DNA of 64,000 bases, from assembly GCF_020524885.1 (NCBI RefSeq), contig NZ_JAIVKJ010000001.1, positions 1,240,001 through 1,304,000 of the forward strand, in the 5' to 3' direction. Position 1 is the stretch's first letter. Each line of letters begins with the position of its first letter. The notes below the pieces were generated by a model. The model was not told the DNA's origin. It ran no database searches and saw only the letters and a list, made by a program, of their open reading frames with translations. The translations under genes were made by a program, and so were the position numbers. Source of the stretch: Microbulbifer elongatus. Its GTDB lineage: Bacteria; Pseudomonadota; Gammaproteobacteria; Pseudomonadales; Cellvibrionaceae. Positions 36,957 through 46,257 of the stretch are shown one piece after another.

Positions 36957-37991
36957 TCATTGAATTTTGGTCAGCACCTTGCACTGGTGGTCGGGTGTGC
37001 GCAGTGCCTCGAATACACCCGGCAGGTCGTCAAGCCCGACAATGTCCGTAATCATTGGAGTAACGTCGATCCGTTTCTCGGCAAGCATGGCGATTGATGT
37101 TTCAAAGTCATCCTTGGTATAGGCGATGGCAAACTGAACACTTAATTCCTTGATGAGCCCCAGAAATGGCATGATGCTGTCGGGCTTTTCACAAACGCCT
37201 ACGGGCACTATTTTCCCGCCGTATGGCGCTATCTCAATGCATTGCTGAAGCAGTCCGGGAGCGCCCACACATTCAAAGATGATGTCCGGTGCTGTGCCGG
37301 TCAGATCACTGAACTGCTCGAGCAGGCGGTCGCCGCCAGCACTGACGTCGGGTTTAATGACCTGTGTTGCTCCCATTTTTCGCGCTAACCCTGCACGGGT
37401 TTCGGTTAGCTCGCTGACAACAATATCTCGCGCGCCAAAGAACCTTGCCCACAGAGCTACCGTGAGACCGATAGGGCCCGCGCCCATGATCATTACCCGG
37501 CTGCCAGCCTTGAGTTCGGCAACACGTACTGCGTGCAACCCCACAGCCAATGGCTCTACGAGCGCGGCACTTTCAAGATCCAGGTTGTCAGGGATCCGAA
37601 GGGTTTCCCGGCTCCCTGTGGTTACGTACTCGGCAAAGCCCCCCTGATCATCCACCCCGGAGACTTTTTTGTTCAGGCACTGAAAAAATTGCCCGCTTGC
37701 ACAGGCTCGGCAATTGCCGCAGGCGATGAAGGGCAGGGCACAGATGCGATCGCCGACTTGCCAGCCGCCATCCGCGTGTTTACCGACTTCGGCAACGGTA
37801 CCAACAAATTCGTGGCCCAGAATGCGGCCGCAACAGGCTGTGGTCAGCCCCTCCCGGGTTGCGTGTAAATCCGTGCCGCAAATACCGCAATAGGCGACTT
37901 CCATCACCAGTTCGCCGGGTTCCGGTGTTGGATCTTCCACCGTCTCGACACTCAAAGGCTGTCCGATCTCCTTGAATACCGCAGCTTTCAT
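36957..37991 (-). CDS. Zinc-dependent alcohol dehydrogenase (medium-chain)
   Basis: 344 aa of the zinc MDR family, oxidising an alcohol or polyol with NAD(P). The catalytic zinc ligands are in CGICGTDLHA and GHEFVG. The structural zinc site shows CGNCRACASGQFFQC. The Rossmann motif is MGAGPIGLTVA. It resembles the threonine/2,3-butanediol/sorbitol dehydrogenase branch. It is monocistronic on the minus strand, converging on the F420 genes, with an operator copy in the divergent region upstream shared with the SDR at 38262. Confidence 0.87.
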   Translation of the reverse strand: MKAAVFKEIGQPLSVETVEDPTPEPGELVMEVAYCGICGTDLHATREGLTTACCGRILGHEFVGTVAEVGKHADGGWQVGDRICALPFIACGNCRACASGQFFQCLNKKVSGVDDQGGFAEYVTTGSRETLRIPDNLDLESAALVEPLAVGLHAVRVAELKAGSRVMIMGAGPIGLTVALWARFFGARDIVVSELTETRAGLARKMGATQVIKPDVSAGGDRLLEQFSDLTGTAPDIIFECVGAPGLLQQCIEIAPYGGKIVPVGVCEKPDSIMPFLGLIKELSVQFAIAYTKDDFETSIAMLAEKRIDVTPMITDIVGLDDLPGVFEALRTPDHQCKVLTKIQ

Positions 37992-38128
37992 AGGGCACCC
38001 CCGGTGTGCTTACGCATGTTGCTCTCCTGATTTTCAGCGCTGTCATTCCCAAGCCATTCTCGGGAGGTACCGCCATAGAGCGCGCCATTGCTCTGGTAAA
38101 TATGACTCAGGCTAATTCAGAAAAAACA

Positions 38129-38148
38129 AACAGTCAAATCTGATTGTT
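38129..38148. promoter_or_regulatory. Putative TetR-type operator, copy 5
   Basis: AACAGTCAAATCTGATTGTT matches the recurrent dyad, with AACAGTCA identical to the perfect copy at 20693 and the right arm carrying one change. It lies between the divergent alcohol dehydrogenase and SDR genes and could control both. Confidence 0.7.
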
Positions 38149-38261
38149 TTTTTTAAGGGTGTCTGATAACGTCGATTGACGATCAATAAATGACTGAAAA
38201 CAGGCCGTGCAATTCCCTGTAGAGCGGCGATCAGGGCGGCTACCAAACCCAGGAGATCAAG

Positions 38262-39023
38262 ATGGAACTCGGACTAAACGGAAAGAAAGCTGTGGTCACT
38301 GGCGCAACCCGGGGAATTGGGCGGGCGATTGCTGAATTGTTGGCCAGCGAGGGCGTCGACCTGGCGATCTGCGCGCGAAACCAGCAGGAGGTCGATACCG
38401 CCGTGAGTGCGCTCGCGGAAAAGGGGGTGAAAGTTACTGGCTCGGTGGTGGATGTTGCCGACAAGGCCTCTTACCAGCAATGGATTGCGAAAGTGGGGGA
38501 TGAGCTCGGCGGTATCGACATATTTGTTCCAAATGTCAGTGCCGGTGGCGGTGATATGTCCGACGAGGGCTGGGTAAAGAACCTGAATATTGATGTGCTT
38601 GGTACCACCCGAGGAATCGAGGCTGCACTGCCATTCCTTGAGCACTCTGCAAATGCTTCCATCGTGATCATTGCCAGCACCGCAGGGGTAGAGACCTTTA
38701 TGGGGCCACAGCCCTATAACGCCATCAAGGGCGCGCTGGTCATTCATGGCAAGCAGCTGAGTCAGTCACTGGCTCCGCAGGGGATCCGGGTCAACTGCGT
38801 TTCTCCGGGGCCCGTTTACTTTGAAGGCGGTGCCTGGCAGTACATCAAGGAAAACATGCCTGAGCTTTACGAAGGCACTCTCGCACAGATTCCCCAGGGG
38901 CGTATGGGGAGCCCCGAGGAAATCGCCCGCGCTGTGGCTTTTCTGGCAAGCCCCGCAGCCAGCCTGATCACCGGTGTCAACCTGGTTGCGGATGGTGGAT
39001 TTACCAAGCGTGTACAACTCTAA
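38262..39023 (+). CDS. Short-chain dehydrogenase/reductase (SDR)
   Basis: 253 aa with the TGATRGIG cofactor motif, the catalytic Ser in IIASTAG and Tyr-x3-Lys in PYNAIK. The usual NNAG structural motif reads PNVSAGG, a change seen in some SDR subgroups. The start ATG 38262 follows AGGAGATCAAG. It is expressed divergently from the alcohol dehydrogenase under the operator at 38129. A stable hairpin (39051-39074) separates it from the next gene. Confidence 0.87.
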   Translation: MELGLNGKKAVVTGATRGIGRAIAELLASEGVDLAICARNQQEVDTAVSALAEKGVKVTGSVVDVADKASYQQWIAKVGDELGGIDIFVPNVSAGGGDMSDEGWVKNLNIDVLGTTRGIEAALPFLEHSANASIVIIASTAGVETFMGPQPYNAIKGALVIHGKQLSQSLAPQGIRVNCVSPGPVYFEGGAWQYIKENMPELYEGTLAQIPQGRMGSPEEIARAVAFLASPAASLITGVNLVADGGFTKRVQL

Positions 39024-39050
39024 CGTTTGAATACTCGAATTCTACACCCC

Positions 39051-39074
39051 GGAGTGAATCTGTTGATTCACTCC
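39051..39074 (+). terminator. Hairpin after SDR, possible attenuator or terminator
   Basis: Perfect 10-bp arms GGAGTGAATC/GATTCACTCC enclose a TGTT loop. There is no T-run after it, so it is either a weak terminator or an mRNA-processing/stability element between the SDR and the ThuA-like gene. Confidence 0.45.
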
Positions 39075-39103
39075 AATCTATCCAATAAAAAATGGTGGGC
39101 GCT

Positions 39104-39874
39104 ATGGGTAAAAGTGATCGCATTGACGTTTATCTTGTGGCCGGTGGCAAGTATCACAATATTGATCACGCCCGTGTTGAGCTGTTAAAGCTGCTGGCGG
39201 AGCAACCGCGAGTCAAAGTGCGGGTGGGTGAGGATTACAGTGATATCGAGGCGATTTGCGCGGCGGACTTTATCATCACCTATACCTGTGACATCGTCCC
39301 CACCGCGGAGCAGACAGTGCGCCTTTGCGACTATGTTCGCAGCGGAAAGAAGTGGTTCGCGCTGCATGGCACCAACTCAATCCTGCGTTTTCTTGTGAAT
39401 GGTGATCAGTTCACCGTGGACTGTCCGGAGGAAAATGTGCCATTCATGGAGCTTCTGGGCAGCCAGTTTATGGCCCACCCACCGATTCATGAATACGACG
39501 TTATTCCCACTGAACCCGACCATCCCTTGGTGAAGGGTATCCCAAGTTTCAAGGTTGATGATGAACTCTACCTCAGCAAGTTTCACGGTGAGTACAAGAC
39601 GCTACTCCATACCCACTGGAATGATGCAGTCGAAAACTTCACCAGCAATGAATGGGTGAAGGAAGATGATATTCAGCCAGTTCTTTACATTCATCCGTAT
39701 GGGGCGGGGCAGGTGCTCTATCTGACGCTGGGTCACTGTCGTGGAAAGTACGATATGCAGCCAGCCATCGAGGAATACCCCGAGCCAGAAGAGGGGGCCT
39801 GGCGAACCGAGGAGTTCTATGAGCTGCTTCGGCGCGGCATCGGGTGGGCCATGGAGCCGATTTCGCAGGTCTGA
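39104..39874 (+). CDS. ThuA-like domain protein
   Basis: 256 aa with the class-I-amidotransferase-like fold of ThuA proteins. The segments YLVAGGKYHNIDHAR, FIITYTCDIVPTAEQ, GKKWFALHGTN and, near the end, QPVLYIHPYGAGQVLYLTLGHCRGKYD are typical. ThuA proteins are best known from sugar (trehalose) catabolism, but the reaction of most is unknown. I take ATG 39104, with GGTGGG upstream, over ATG 39092. Its presence among SDRs, an acyl-CoA dehydrogenase and a Rieske oxygenase suggests a pathway enzyme, not a sugar role. Confidence 0.75.
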   Translation: MGKSDRIDVYLVAGGKYHNIDHARVELLKLLAEQPRVKVRVGEDYSDIEAICAADFIITYTCDIVPTAEQTVRLCDYVRSGKKWFALHGTNSILRFLVNGDQFTVDCPEENVPFMELLGSQFMAHPPIHEYDVIPTEPDHPLVKGIPSFKVDDELYLSKFHGEYKTLLHTHWNDAVENFTSNEWVKEDDIQPVLYIHPYGAGQVLYLTLGHCRGKYDMQPAIEEYPEPEEGAWRTEEFYELLRRGIGWAMEPISQV

Positions 39875-39954
39875 GGGACTCGTGGGCTGGCGCTAAGTCG
39901 CTGGCTGGAAGTTTACCTGTCCGCATGTGACAAGATTGCTCTCAAGGAAAAAAT

Positions 39955-41142
39955 ATGGATTTGTCCTTCAGCCCGGAAGAATTGCAGTTCCAACAGGAAG
40001 TTCGCGCGTTTTTAGCGGAAAACCTGCCGGAGCATATCGTCACTGCGACCCAGAACAATAGCAGCGTCTTTGTGGAAAAAGAGATTGCGCTGGAATGGCA
40101 GGCCATCCTGGTGGAGAAAGGGTGGGCGGTACCCCAGTGGCCGCAGGAGCACGGTGGCACAGGCTGGACCGCCACGCAGAAATACCTGTTTTCCAAGGAG
40201 TGTTATCACGCGGGTGCGCCAATGTTGATCCCGCTGGGACTGCTGATGCTGGCGCCGGTGATTATGGCTTTCGGCAGCGATGAGCAAAAAGCAGAACTTT
40301 TACCCAAGATATTAAGTGGTGAGCACTACTGGTGTCAGGGATACTCTGAGCCGGGGTCCGGCTCAGACCTCGCCAGCTTGAAACTCAGGGCAGACGCGGA
40401 TGGTGAGGATTACATCCTGAACGGCTCCAAAATATGGACCACCCACGCACACCTTGCCGACCATATTTTTTGCCTGGTACGAACCGACAGCCAATGCAAA
40501 CCACAGCATGGAATCAGTTTCCTGCTGGTCGATATGGCCACACCCGGCATCACGGTTGATCCGATTATCACCATGGCGGGAGATCATGAAGTCAACCAGG
40601 TTTTCTTCGACAATGTGCGGGTTCCTCAGCGCAATCGTATTGGTGAGGAGAATAAGGGTTGGACCTACGCGAAGTACTTGCTGGAGTTCGAACGCGGCGG
40701 CGGCTTCAATGGCGACCGTATTCGCCACGAGCTGAACCACCTGAAAGCCCTGATGGATTCCACACGCACGCACAACCCGGATTTTGATGCGCGCGGTGCG
40801 ATTGCCAACAAGGTGGCCAGGCTGGAAATCGATTTGAAAGCGCTGGAAATTACCGAATTGCGAATTCTGTCCGCAATCAGCGAAGGCGGCAATCCGGGTA
40901 AAGAGTCGTCGATCATGAAGCTCACATACACGCGCCTTGAGCAGGCGGTAACGGAGCTGGCCGTGGAGGTGATCGGTTATCAGGGTATCGTCATGAATCC
41001 GCAGGAGAATAGCAGTGGACTGAGGCCCGATTACATCAGTTCTGTTGTCCCTCGCTATTTGAATAGCCGCGCGGCTTCCATTTTTGGTGGCTCACAGGAA
41101 GTGCAGCGGAATATTGTCGCCAAGCTGGTGCTCGGGCTTTGA
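39955..41142 (+). CDS. Acyl-CoA dehydrogenase
   Basis: 395 aa, FAD-dependent, introducing a double bond alpha-beta to a CoA thioester. Domain signatures are the CQGYSEPGSGSDLASL flavin segment, the IWTTHAH loop and the C-terminal ASIFGGSQEVQRNIVAK. The form resembles those of the steroid/terpenoid-degrading FadE group. Such enzymes often work as heteromers, but only one subunit is coded here. AAGGAAAA precedes ATG 39955. It fits with the CoA ligase at 16344. Confidence 0.9.
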   Translation: MDLSFSPEELQFQQEVRAFLAENLPEHIVTATQNNSSVFVEKEIALEWQAILVEKGWAVPQWPQEHGGTGWTATQKYLFSKECYHAGAPMLIPLGLLMLAPVIMAFGSDEQKAELLPKILSGEHYWCQGYSEPGSGSDLASLKLRADADGEDYILNGSKIWTTHAHLADHIFCLVRTDSQCKPQHGISFLLVDMATPGITVDPIITMAGDHEVNQVFFDNVRVPQRNRIGEENKGWTYAKYLLEFERGGGFNGDRIRHELNHLKALMDSTRTHNPDFDARGAIANKVARLEIDLKALEITELRILSAISEGGNPGKESSIMKLTYTRLEQAVTELAVEVIGYQGIVMNPQENSSGLRPDYISSVVPRYLNSRAASIFGGSQEVQRNIVAKLVLGL

Positions 41143-41241
41143 TAGCCAGGCGGTAACACAGTTGAGGACATCACAGCGTATTTTCATCCATCACGTTTCC
41201 AATACTGGCTAGAAGTTGCGCCTCAATATAAGGACATCGTT

Positions 41242-42393
41242 ATGCAGCGTCAGGACCAAATTCGTGAAATCAAGATCCTGATGGACCTTGTAGAGCGGAA
41301 AACCACAACCATGGCAGACAGTGTCATGGAAATTGATGTCGCGGAATATACCAGCCAGGAACAGTTTGACCGTGAAAAACTGGAACTTTTTCGCAACTAT
41401 CCGCAATTTGTTGGGCCAAGCTGCCTGGTGCCGAATCCCGGTGATTTCTATGCGTTCGATGATACCGGTATCCCGATACTGATCGTCCGCAATGCCAAGG
41501 GTGACCTCAATGCTTTCGTCAATATTTGCTCTCACCGTGGTGCGCCGCTGGCGGAATGCGCCAGCGGTCAGGCGCGGCGCGGTAAGATGTTCTCCTGTCC
41601 ATATCACGGGTGGAGCTATGATCTCGATGGAAAGCTGATCGGCATTCCTTTTGGTAAGGAAGGTTTCCCGGGTGTTGACCGCGACAAGCTCGGCCTGCGG
41701 GCGCTACAGGTGGAGGAGAAGTACGGCATGATCTTTGTCATGCCGAATCCGGAGCTCAAATTTGATATCGACGAGGTCCTTGGCGGAATTCAGGAGCGGA
41801 TATCCGGTTTCGGTTTTGAGGACCATCATTATCTGGGCGTGAAGAAGGTACACACGGACTTCAGCTGGAAGCTCAACATGGATACTTTCCATGAGTTCTA
41901 CCATTTTGAATTCCTGCACCCGGAAAGCATCTCTACCATGGCGTACAGCAATATTGCGAACTATGAACAATATGGCCGTAACCACTCCATGGGTTCACCG
42001 TCCCTGCGGATCAATGAGTTGAAAGACAAGCCCGAATCAGAGTGGGAACCCCGGGAATTCAGCTCCTTCGTGAACTACATTTTTCCCAACACCGTGATTT
42101 TTGTGGTCAATGACCACTTCCAGACCTGGCGTGTTTATCCGATTAGCCCTGACAAGTCTGTTGTCTATCACAGTATGTTTATCCCGCATAAGCCGCGGGA
42201 TAACAGCGAGCAGAAGATTTTCGACGACTACTTCCAGATGATCAATGATGTCGCCGTTAAGGAAGACTATGGGCTGGTGGACAAGGTGCATCGTGGTTTG
42301 CAGGCGGGGCTTGACCGGAAGGTAATCATCGGTCGAAACGAACCGGGCGTGCAAAATATGCACCGACAGCTACATGACCTGATTGATGCTTGA
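41242..42393 (+). CDS. Rieske non-haem iron oxygenase, second copy
   Basis: 383 aa. The Rieske ligands are Cys96-x-His98 (CSHRG) and Cys119-x2-His122 (CPYHGW). The iron-site histidines are His221 and His226 in FYHFEFLH. It is only distantly related to the oxygenase at 14095, and its shorter length fits a different substrate position. AAGGACATC precedes ATG 41242. No reductase, ferredoxin or beta subunit is adjacent. It ends region A of the window. Confidence 0.9.
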   Translation: MQRQDQIREIKILMDLVERKTTTMADSVMEIDVAEYTSQEQFDREKLELFRNYPQFVGPSCLVPNPGDFYAFDDTGIPILIVRNAKGDLNAFVNICSHRGAPLAECASGQARRGKMFSCPYHGWSYDLDGKLIGIPFGKEGFPGVDRDKLGLRALQVEEKYGMIFVMPNPELKFDIDEVLGGIQERISGFGFEDHHYLGVKKVHTDFSWKLNMDTFHEFYHFEFLHPESISTMAYSNIANYEQYGRNHSMGSPSLRINELKDKPESEWEPREFSSFVNYIFPNTVIFVVNDHFQTWRVYPISPDKSVVYHSMFIPHKPRDNSEQKIFDDYFQMINDVAVKEDYGLVDKVHRGLQAGLDRKVIIGRNEPGVQNMHRQLHDLIDA

Positions 42394-42396
42394 ATC

Positions 42397-42425
42397 CGGG
42401 CGGACACTCGCTCCTGTCCCGCCCG
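42397..42425. terminator. Hairpin between converging Rieske and mmsB genes
   Basis: Arms CGGGCGGACA and TGTCCCGCCCG pair with one bulged base. The hairpin lies between converging genes and is followed by AAAATTGTT, so it is a modest candidate terminator for either side. Confidence 0.5.
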
Positions 42426-42450
42426 AAAATTGTTCAATGAAGTGATGATA

Positions 42451-43341
42451 TTAGTCATTCAGTAATTCAAGAATACTGGAAAAGTCTTTTCTCCCGTCAC
42501 CGACTTCCTGCTTTTGGCGGTACAGGGCTGCGGCCTGCTCACCCAGCGGGATTTTACTGCCGGTGGATTTCGCGTTGGCGGTTGCAAGTCCCAGGTCCTT
42601 GGCCATTAGGTCCACCATAAAGCCGGGTGTGTAATTTCGCGATGCGGGGCTATCCATGACCCCGGGGTAGGGGTTATAGAGTTCGAGCGACCAGTTTCGG
42701 CCGGAACTCTTCAGCATGATCTCGGACAAGGTCCTGGGCTCCAGGCCGCTGTTTGCACCCATTTGCAGGGCCTCGCTTGTGCCGATCATCTGGATGGCCA
42801 GCAGCATGTTGTTACACATTTTTGCGACTTGACCGGCGCCGTGGGCGCCGGCATGGAAAATGTTTTTACCCATTGCGGCCAGTATCGGCCTTGCGCGCTG
42901 GAAGCCGGTTTCACTGCCGCCACACATAAAAGTAAGCGTACCCTGTTGCGCTGCCGCAACGCCGCCTGATACCGGTGCGTCCAGCATTTCGAGGCCCAGC
43001 TTGCTACAGGCGCCGGCGACGGTTTGTACGGTTTCTTCGTCGATGGTTGAGCAGTCAAGTACGAGGCAGCCTTTTGGTAATGATGCCAACAGGCCCTCTT
43101 CGCCACCGCTCCCAAGATACAGGGCTGAGACGTGCTTGCCTGCGGGGAGCATGCTGATGACGATCTCTGCTCCGTTGGCGGCATCCCCGGGGCTGGTGGC
43201 GCCGTGGGCTCCGTGCTGTTGCAATGTATTGACCGCTTCCGGTACCAGGTCAAACACCCGCACCGTGAAGCCGCTTTTAATGAGGTTTAATGCCATCGGT
43301 CCGCCCATGTTGCCGAGGCCGATAAATGCGATGGTTGTCAT
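42451..43341 (-). CDS. mmsB: 3-hydroxyisobutyrate dehydrogenase
   Basis: 296 aa, oxidising 3-hydroxyisobutyrate to methylmalonate semialdehyde in valine catabolism. It has the NAD motif IAFIGLGNMGGPMA, the substrate-binding DAPVSGG and the catalytic lysine in GAGQVAKMCNNM. I choose ATG 43341, with AGGA upstream; the frame reaches 43470 but that extension overlaps the acyl-CoA dehydrogenase stop and is unlike the family. It is the last gene of the mms operon. Confidence 0.92.
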   Translation of the reverse strand: MTTIAFIGLGNMGGPMALNLIKSGFTVRVFDLVPEAVNTLQQHGAHGATSPGDAANGAEIVISMLPAGKHVSALYLGSGGEEGLLASLPKGCLVLDCSTIDEETVQTVAGACSKLGLEMLDAPVSGGVAAAQQGTLTFMCGGSETGFQRARPILAAMGKNIFHAGAHGAGQVAKMCNNMLLAIQMIGTSEALQMGANSGLEPRTLSEIMLKSSGRNWSLELYNPYPGVMDSPASRNYTPGFMVDLMAKDLGLATANAKSTGSKIPLGEQAAALYRQKQEVGDGRKDFSSILELLND

Positions 43342-43423
43342 GACTGCTGTCCTGTTTGGGTGTGTATTGCCGTTGATAAATGCCGGATGGGTTTGCCCCG
43401 TAAGCGCAGCTCCTGGTTTGTGC

Positions 43424-44584
43424 TCAGTCGAGCAACTGCGCTGCCTGTTCAGCCAGAAGGCGGCGTGCAATCACAAGGCGCATGACTTCATTGGTGCCCT
43501 CTAAAATCCGATGCACTCTGGCATCGCGGAAAAAGCGCTCGATCGGATATTCGCGGGTGTAGCCATAGCCCCCGTGAAGCTGAATAGCATCGTCACAAAC
43601 AGAAAAGCAGGCATCCGTGGCAAAGCGCTTTGCCATCGCACAGTAACTGGTTCTATCGGGTGCATCGCCATCCAGCCTGGCTGCCGCCAGGCGGATCATC
43701 TGACGTGAAGCAACAAGCTGTGTGGCCATGTCGGCGAGTTTGAATTGGGTATTCTGAAAATCTGCAATGGCCCGGCCGAACTGTCGGCGATCTTTGACAT
43801 ACTGCAGGGACAGCTCCATACAGGCACGAGCGGCACCGACGGAGCAGGCGGCGATATTGATTCTGCCACCATCGAGCCCTTCCATCGCGAGCTTGAACCC
43901 CAGGCCTTCTTCCGCCAGCAAGTGGCTGGCGGGTACCCGCACACTGTCGAAACTGATGGTGCAGGTAGGTTGGCTGTTCCAGCCGAGTTTCTCTTCCTGC
44001 TTGCCGAAACGGACGCCCTCGGCGTCCGCAGGAATCGCGATGCAGCTGATGCCTTTTGGGCCGGGTTCACCGGTGCGGACCATGGTAATCAGCAGGTCGG
44101 TAGCCCCGGCACCGGAGATAAAGCACTTGCTGCCGCTGACCAGATAGTCGTCGCCATCTCGGATTGCTCTCGTGGTTAGGGACGCCGCGTCAGAACCCGC
44201 GCCCGGTTCGGTCAGGCAGTAGCTGGCTAGTTTGTGGCCCGTTGCGAGAGGTTCGCACCAATGGGATTTGACCTTATCGGTGCCGTAGCGCGCTAGCATG
44301 TTTAGCGCCATGTTGTGGATGCTGATAAAAGCCGCCGTCGAAGTGCAGCCCGCGGCCAGCTCCTCGATTACCAGGGTGCTGTCCAGTCGATTCAGGCCAC
44401 TGCCACCCGCTTCGGTTGGGGTATACAGGGACATAAACCCCATGCTCCCGGCTTCCACAAACAGCTCCGTTGGAAACTGGTGTTCTGCATCCCAGCGGGC
44501 TGCATGGGGTGTCATGGCGCTTTGTGCAAACTTGCGGGCGGCTTCCTGGAACGCCACCTGATCTTCGCTGAGGTCGTAATTCAT
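43424..44584 (-). CDS. Acyl-CoA dehydrogenase, isobutyryl-CoA type
   Basis: 386 aa. The flavin loop YCLTEPGAGSDAASL, the segment LGWNSQPTCTISFDSVRVP and the C-terminal QLHGGYGYTREYPIERFFRDARVHRILEGTNEVMRLV are typical short-chain family features. Position between mmsA and mmsB indicates the oxidation of isobutyryl-CoA to methacrylyl-CoA. The ribosome site is weak. Enzymes for the next two steps, the hydratase and 3-hydroxyisobutyryl-CoA hydrolase, are not in this operon. Confidence 0.9.
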   Translation of the reverse strand: MNYDLSEDQVAFQEAARKFAQSAMTPHAARWDAEHQFPTELFVEAGSMGFMSLYTPTEAGGSGLNRLDSTLVIEELAAGCTSTAAFISIHNMALNMLARYGTDKVKSHWCEPLATGHKLASYCLTEPGAGSDAASLTTRAIRDGDDYLVSGSKCFISGAGATDLLITMVRTGEPGPKGISCIAIPADAEGVRFGKQEEKLGWNSQPTCTISFDSVRVPASHLLAEEGLGFKLAMEGLDGGRINIAACSVGAARACMELSLQYVKDRRQFGRAIADFQNTQFKLADMATQLVASRQMIRLAAARLDGDAPDRTSYCAMAKRFATDACFSVCDDAIQLHGGYGYTREYPIERFFRDARVHRILEGTNEVMRLVIARRLLAEQAAQLLD

Positions 44585-44638
44585 AACTTATGCTGCCGCA
44601 ATGCAGGGTGTTGTGGCTCGCTTACCGCCATGTATTCG

Positions 44639-46129
44639 CTATTTCAGCGCGATGCTCATATTCGGTGCAGACACCCGTGTCTCTTTCCATGACGACGTGA
44701 TCGTCTTGGTTTCTGTATAGAATCGCGCGGCCTGCTTGCCATAGGCGTGTAGGTCACCCATGAACGATTTCTTCCAACCGGTGAAGGAAAAGAACGGCAG
44801 GGGAACCGGGATCGGAATGTTTACACCAACCTGGCCCACCTGTACTTCGTGTTGGTATTTACGCGCGTTCACGCCAGAGGTTGTGAATATGGAAGTGCCA
44901 TTACCGTATGGACTTTCGTTGACGATCTTCAGTGCAGTGTCCAGGTTTTCTGCATTGATACAGCAAACCACCGGGCCGAAAATTTCTTCCCGGTAGATAT
45001 CCATCTCTGTGGTGACATCGGTAAACAGGGTCGGGCCCACCCAGTTGCCGTCCGGGTAGCCGTCAACGGTGATGTTGCGCCCGTCAACGACACAGGTCGC
45101 GCCCTGGTCGATGCCGCTTTGAATCAGGCTTTTTACCCGCTCGGTTGCCGCACGACTCACGAGGGGGCCATAGGCCGCTTTCGGGTCATTCCAGACGCCG
45201 GGGCGAATGTGTTTCAGGCGCTTGGCAAGTTCGCCGGCCCACTCGATGGTTTCACCAACGAACACGATGACACTGATTGCCATGCAGCGTTGTCCGGCGG
45301 CACCCACGGTGGCGCCCACCAGCGTGTTCATCACGGTCTCTTTATCCGCGTCAGGCATGACAACCATATGATTCTTGGCACCGGCGAAGCATTGTGAGCG
45401 TTTAAGGAGGTTGGTGGTGGTGCGGTACACATGCTCGGCTACAGGCACCGAGCCCACGAAGGAAGAGGAGACAATATCAGGGTGGTTGATCAGCTGCGCC
45501 ACCTGGTCCCTGCCACCGTGTACCATCTGGACGATACCGTTCGGCGCGCCCGCCTGCTGGAACAGTTCGAGCAGGCGTACCGTTGCCAGTGGGGCCTGCT
45601 CTGACGGCTTGAGGATCATCGCGTTGCCACAGGCCACAGCGATGGGGAACATCCAAAGAGGAATCATTGCCGGAAAGTTAAAGGGCGTGATGCCCAGCGT
45701 AACACCCAGCGGTTGCACCACACTTACTGTATCGACCCCGCTGGCCACGTTCTCCACGGTCTCGCCCATCATCAGGCTGGGTATATTGCAGGCGTGTTCA
45801 ACGACTTCAATACCGCGCCATACATCCCCCATGGCGTCCTCAAAATTTTTGCCGTTGTCTTCAGCCAGTATTTCAGCGATATCACGCTGGTGTTCCTTCA
45901 ACAAATGCTGATAGCGCAACATCAGTCGTGCACGCGCAGGAACCGGTGTGTCCTTCCACTGCTCAAACGCCGCTTGTGCGCCCGCAACCGCACGGTTGAC
46001 TTCCTCCGGGGTTGCGAAGGGTACCTGTGCCAGAACGGCCTGGGTTGCTGGATTAAGCACTTCCTGTTTTTGCGCGCTGCGGCTCTCCATGAACTCGCCA
46101 TTGATCAGCATTGGGACTTGTTTTGTCAT
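44639..46129 (-). CDS. mmsA: Methylmalonate-semialdehyde dehydrogenase (CoA-acylating)
   Basis: 496 aa. It converts methylmalonate semialdehyde to propionyl-CoA with NAD+ and CoA. It has the [14 protein letters not shown] cofactor segment and the active-site GAAGQRCMA with the catalytic Cys. The C-terminal [19 protein letters not shown] is diagnostic of MMSDH. GGAGTAGGA precedes ATG 46129. It is the first gene of the mms operon, divergent from the AraC regulator at 46258. Confidence 0.94.
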   Translation of the reverse strand: MTKQVPMLINGEFMESRSAQKQEVLNPATQAVLAQVPFATPEEVNRAVAGAQAAFEQWKDTPVPARARLMLRYQHLLKEHQRDIAEILAEDNGKNFEDAMGDVWRGIEVVEHACNIPSLMMGETVENVASGVDTVSVVQPLGVTLGITPFNFPAMIPLWMFPIAVACGNAMILKPSEQAPLATVRLLELFQQAGAPNGIVQMVHGGRDQVAQLINHPDIVSSSFVGSVPVAEHVYRTTTNLLKRSQCFAGAKNHMVVMPDADKETVMNTLVGATVGAAGQRCMAISVIVFVGETIEWAGELAKRLKHIRPGVWNDPKAAYGPLVSRAATERVKSLIQSGIDQGATCVVDGRNITVDGYPDGNWVGPTLFTDVTTEMDIYREEIFGPVVCCINAENLDTALKIVNESPYGNGTSIFTTSGVNARKYQHEVQVGQVGVNIPIPVPLPFFSFTGWKKSFMGDLHAYGKQAARFYTETKTITSSWKETRVSAPNMSIALK

Positions 46130-46257
46130 GATTCCTACTCCGTTAACGGCCTGTTGCTTATTCTGTACTCGACACGCACGGGGTAAACATTGGATAAATT
46201 GCGAGAAGCATGGATGATATTGCTGCAGTATGAATTATCGGCTTACAATGGTTCGCT

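Noticed and set aside
43342-43470. N-terminal extension of mmsB
   Set aside because: It overlaps the acyl-CoA dehydrogenase stop and is unlike 3-hydroxyisobutyrate dehydrogenases. ATG 43341 has a good ribosome site.
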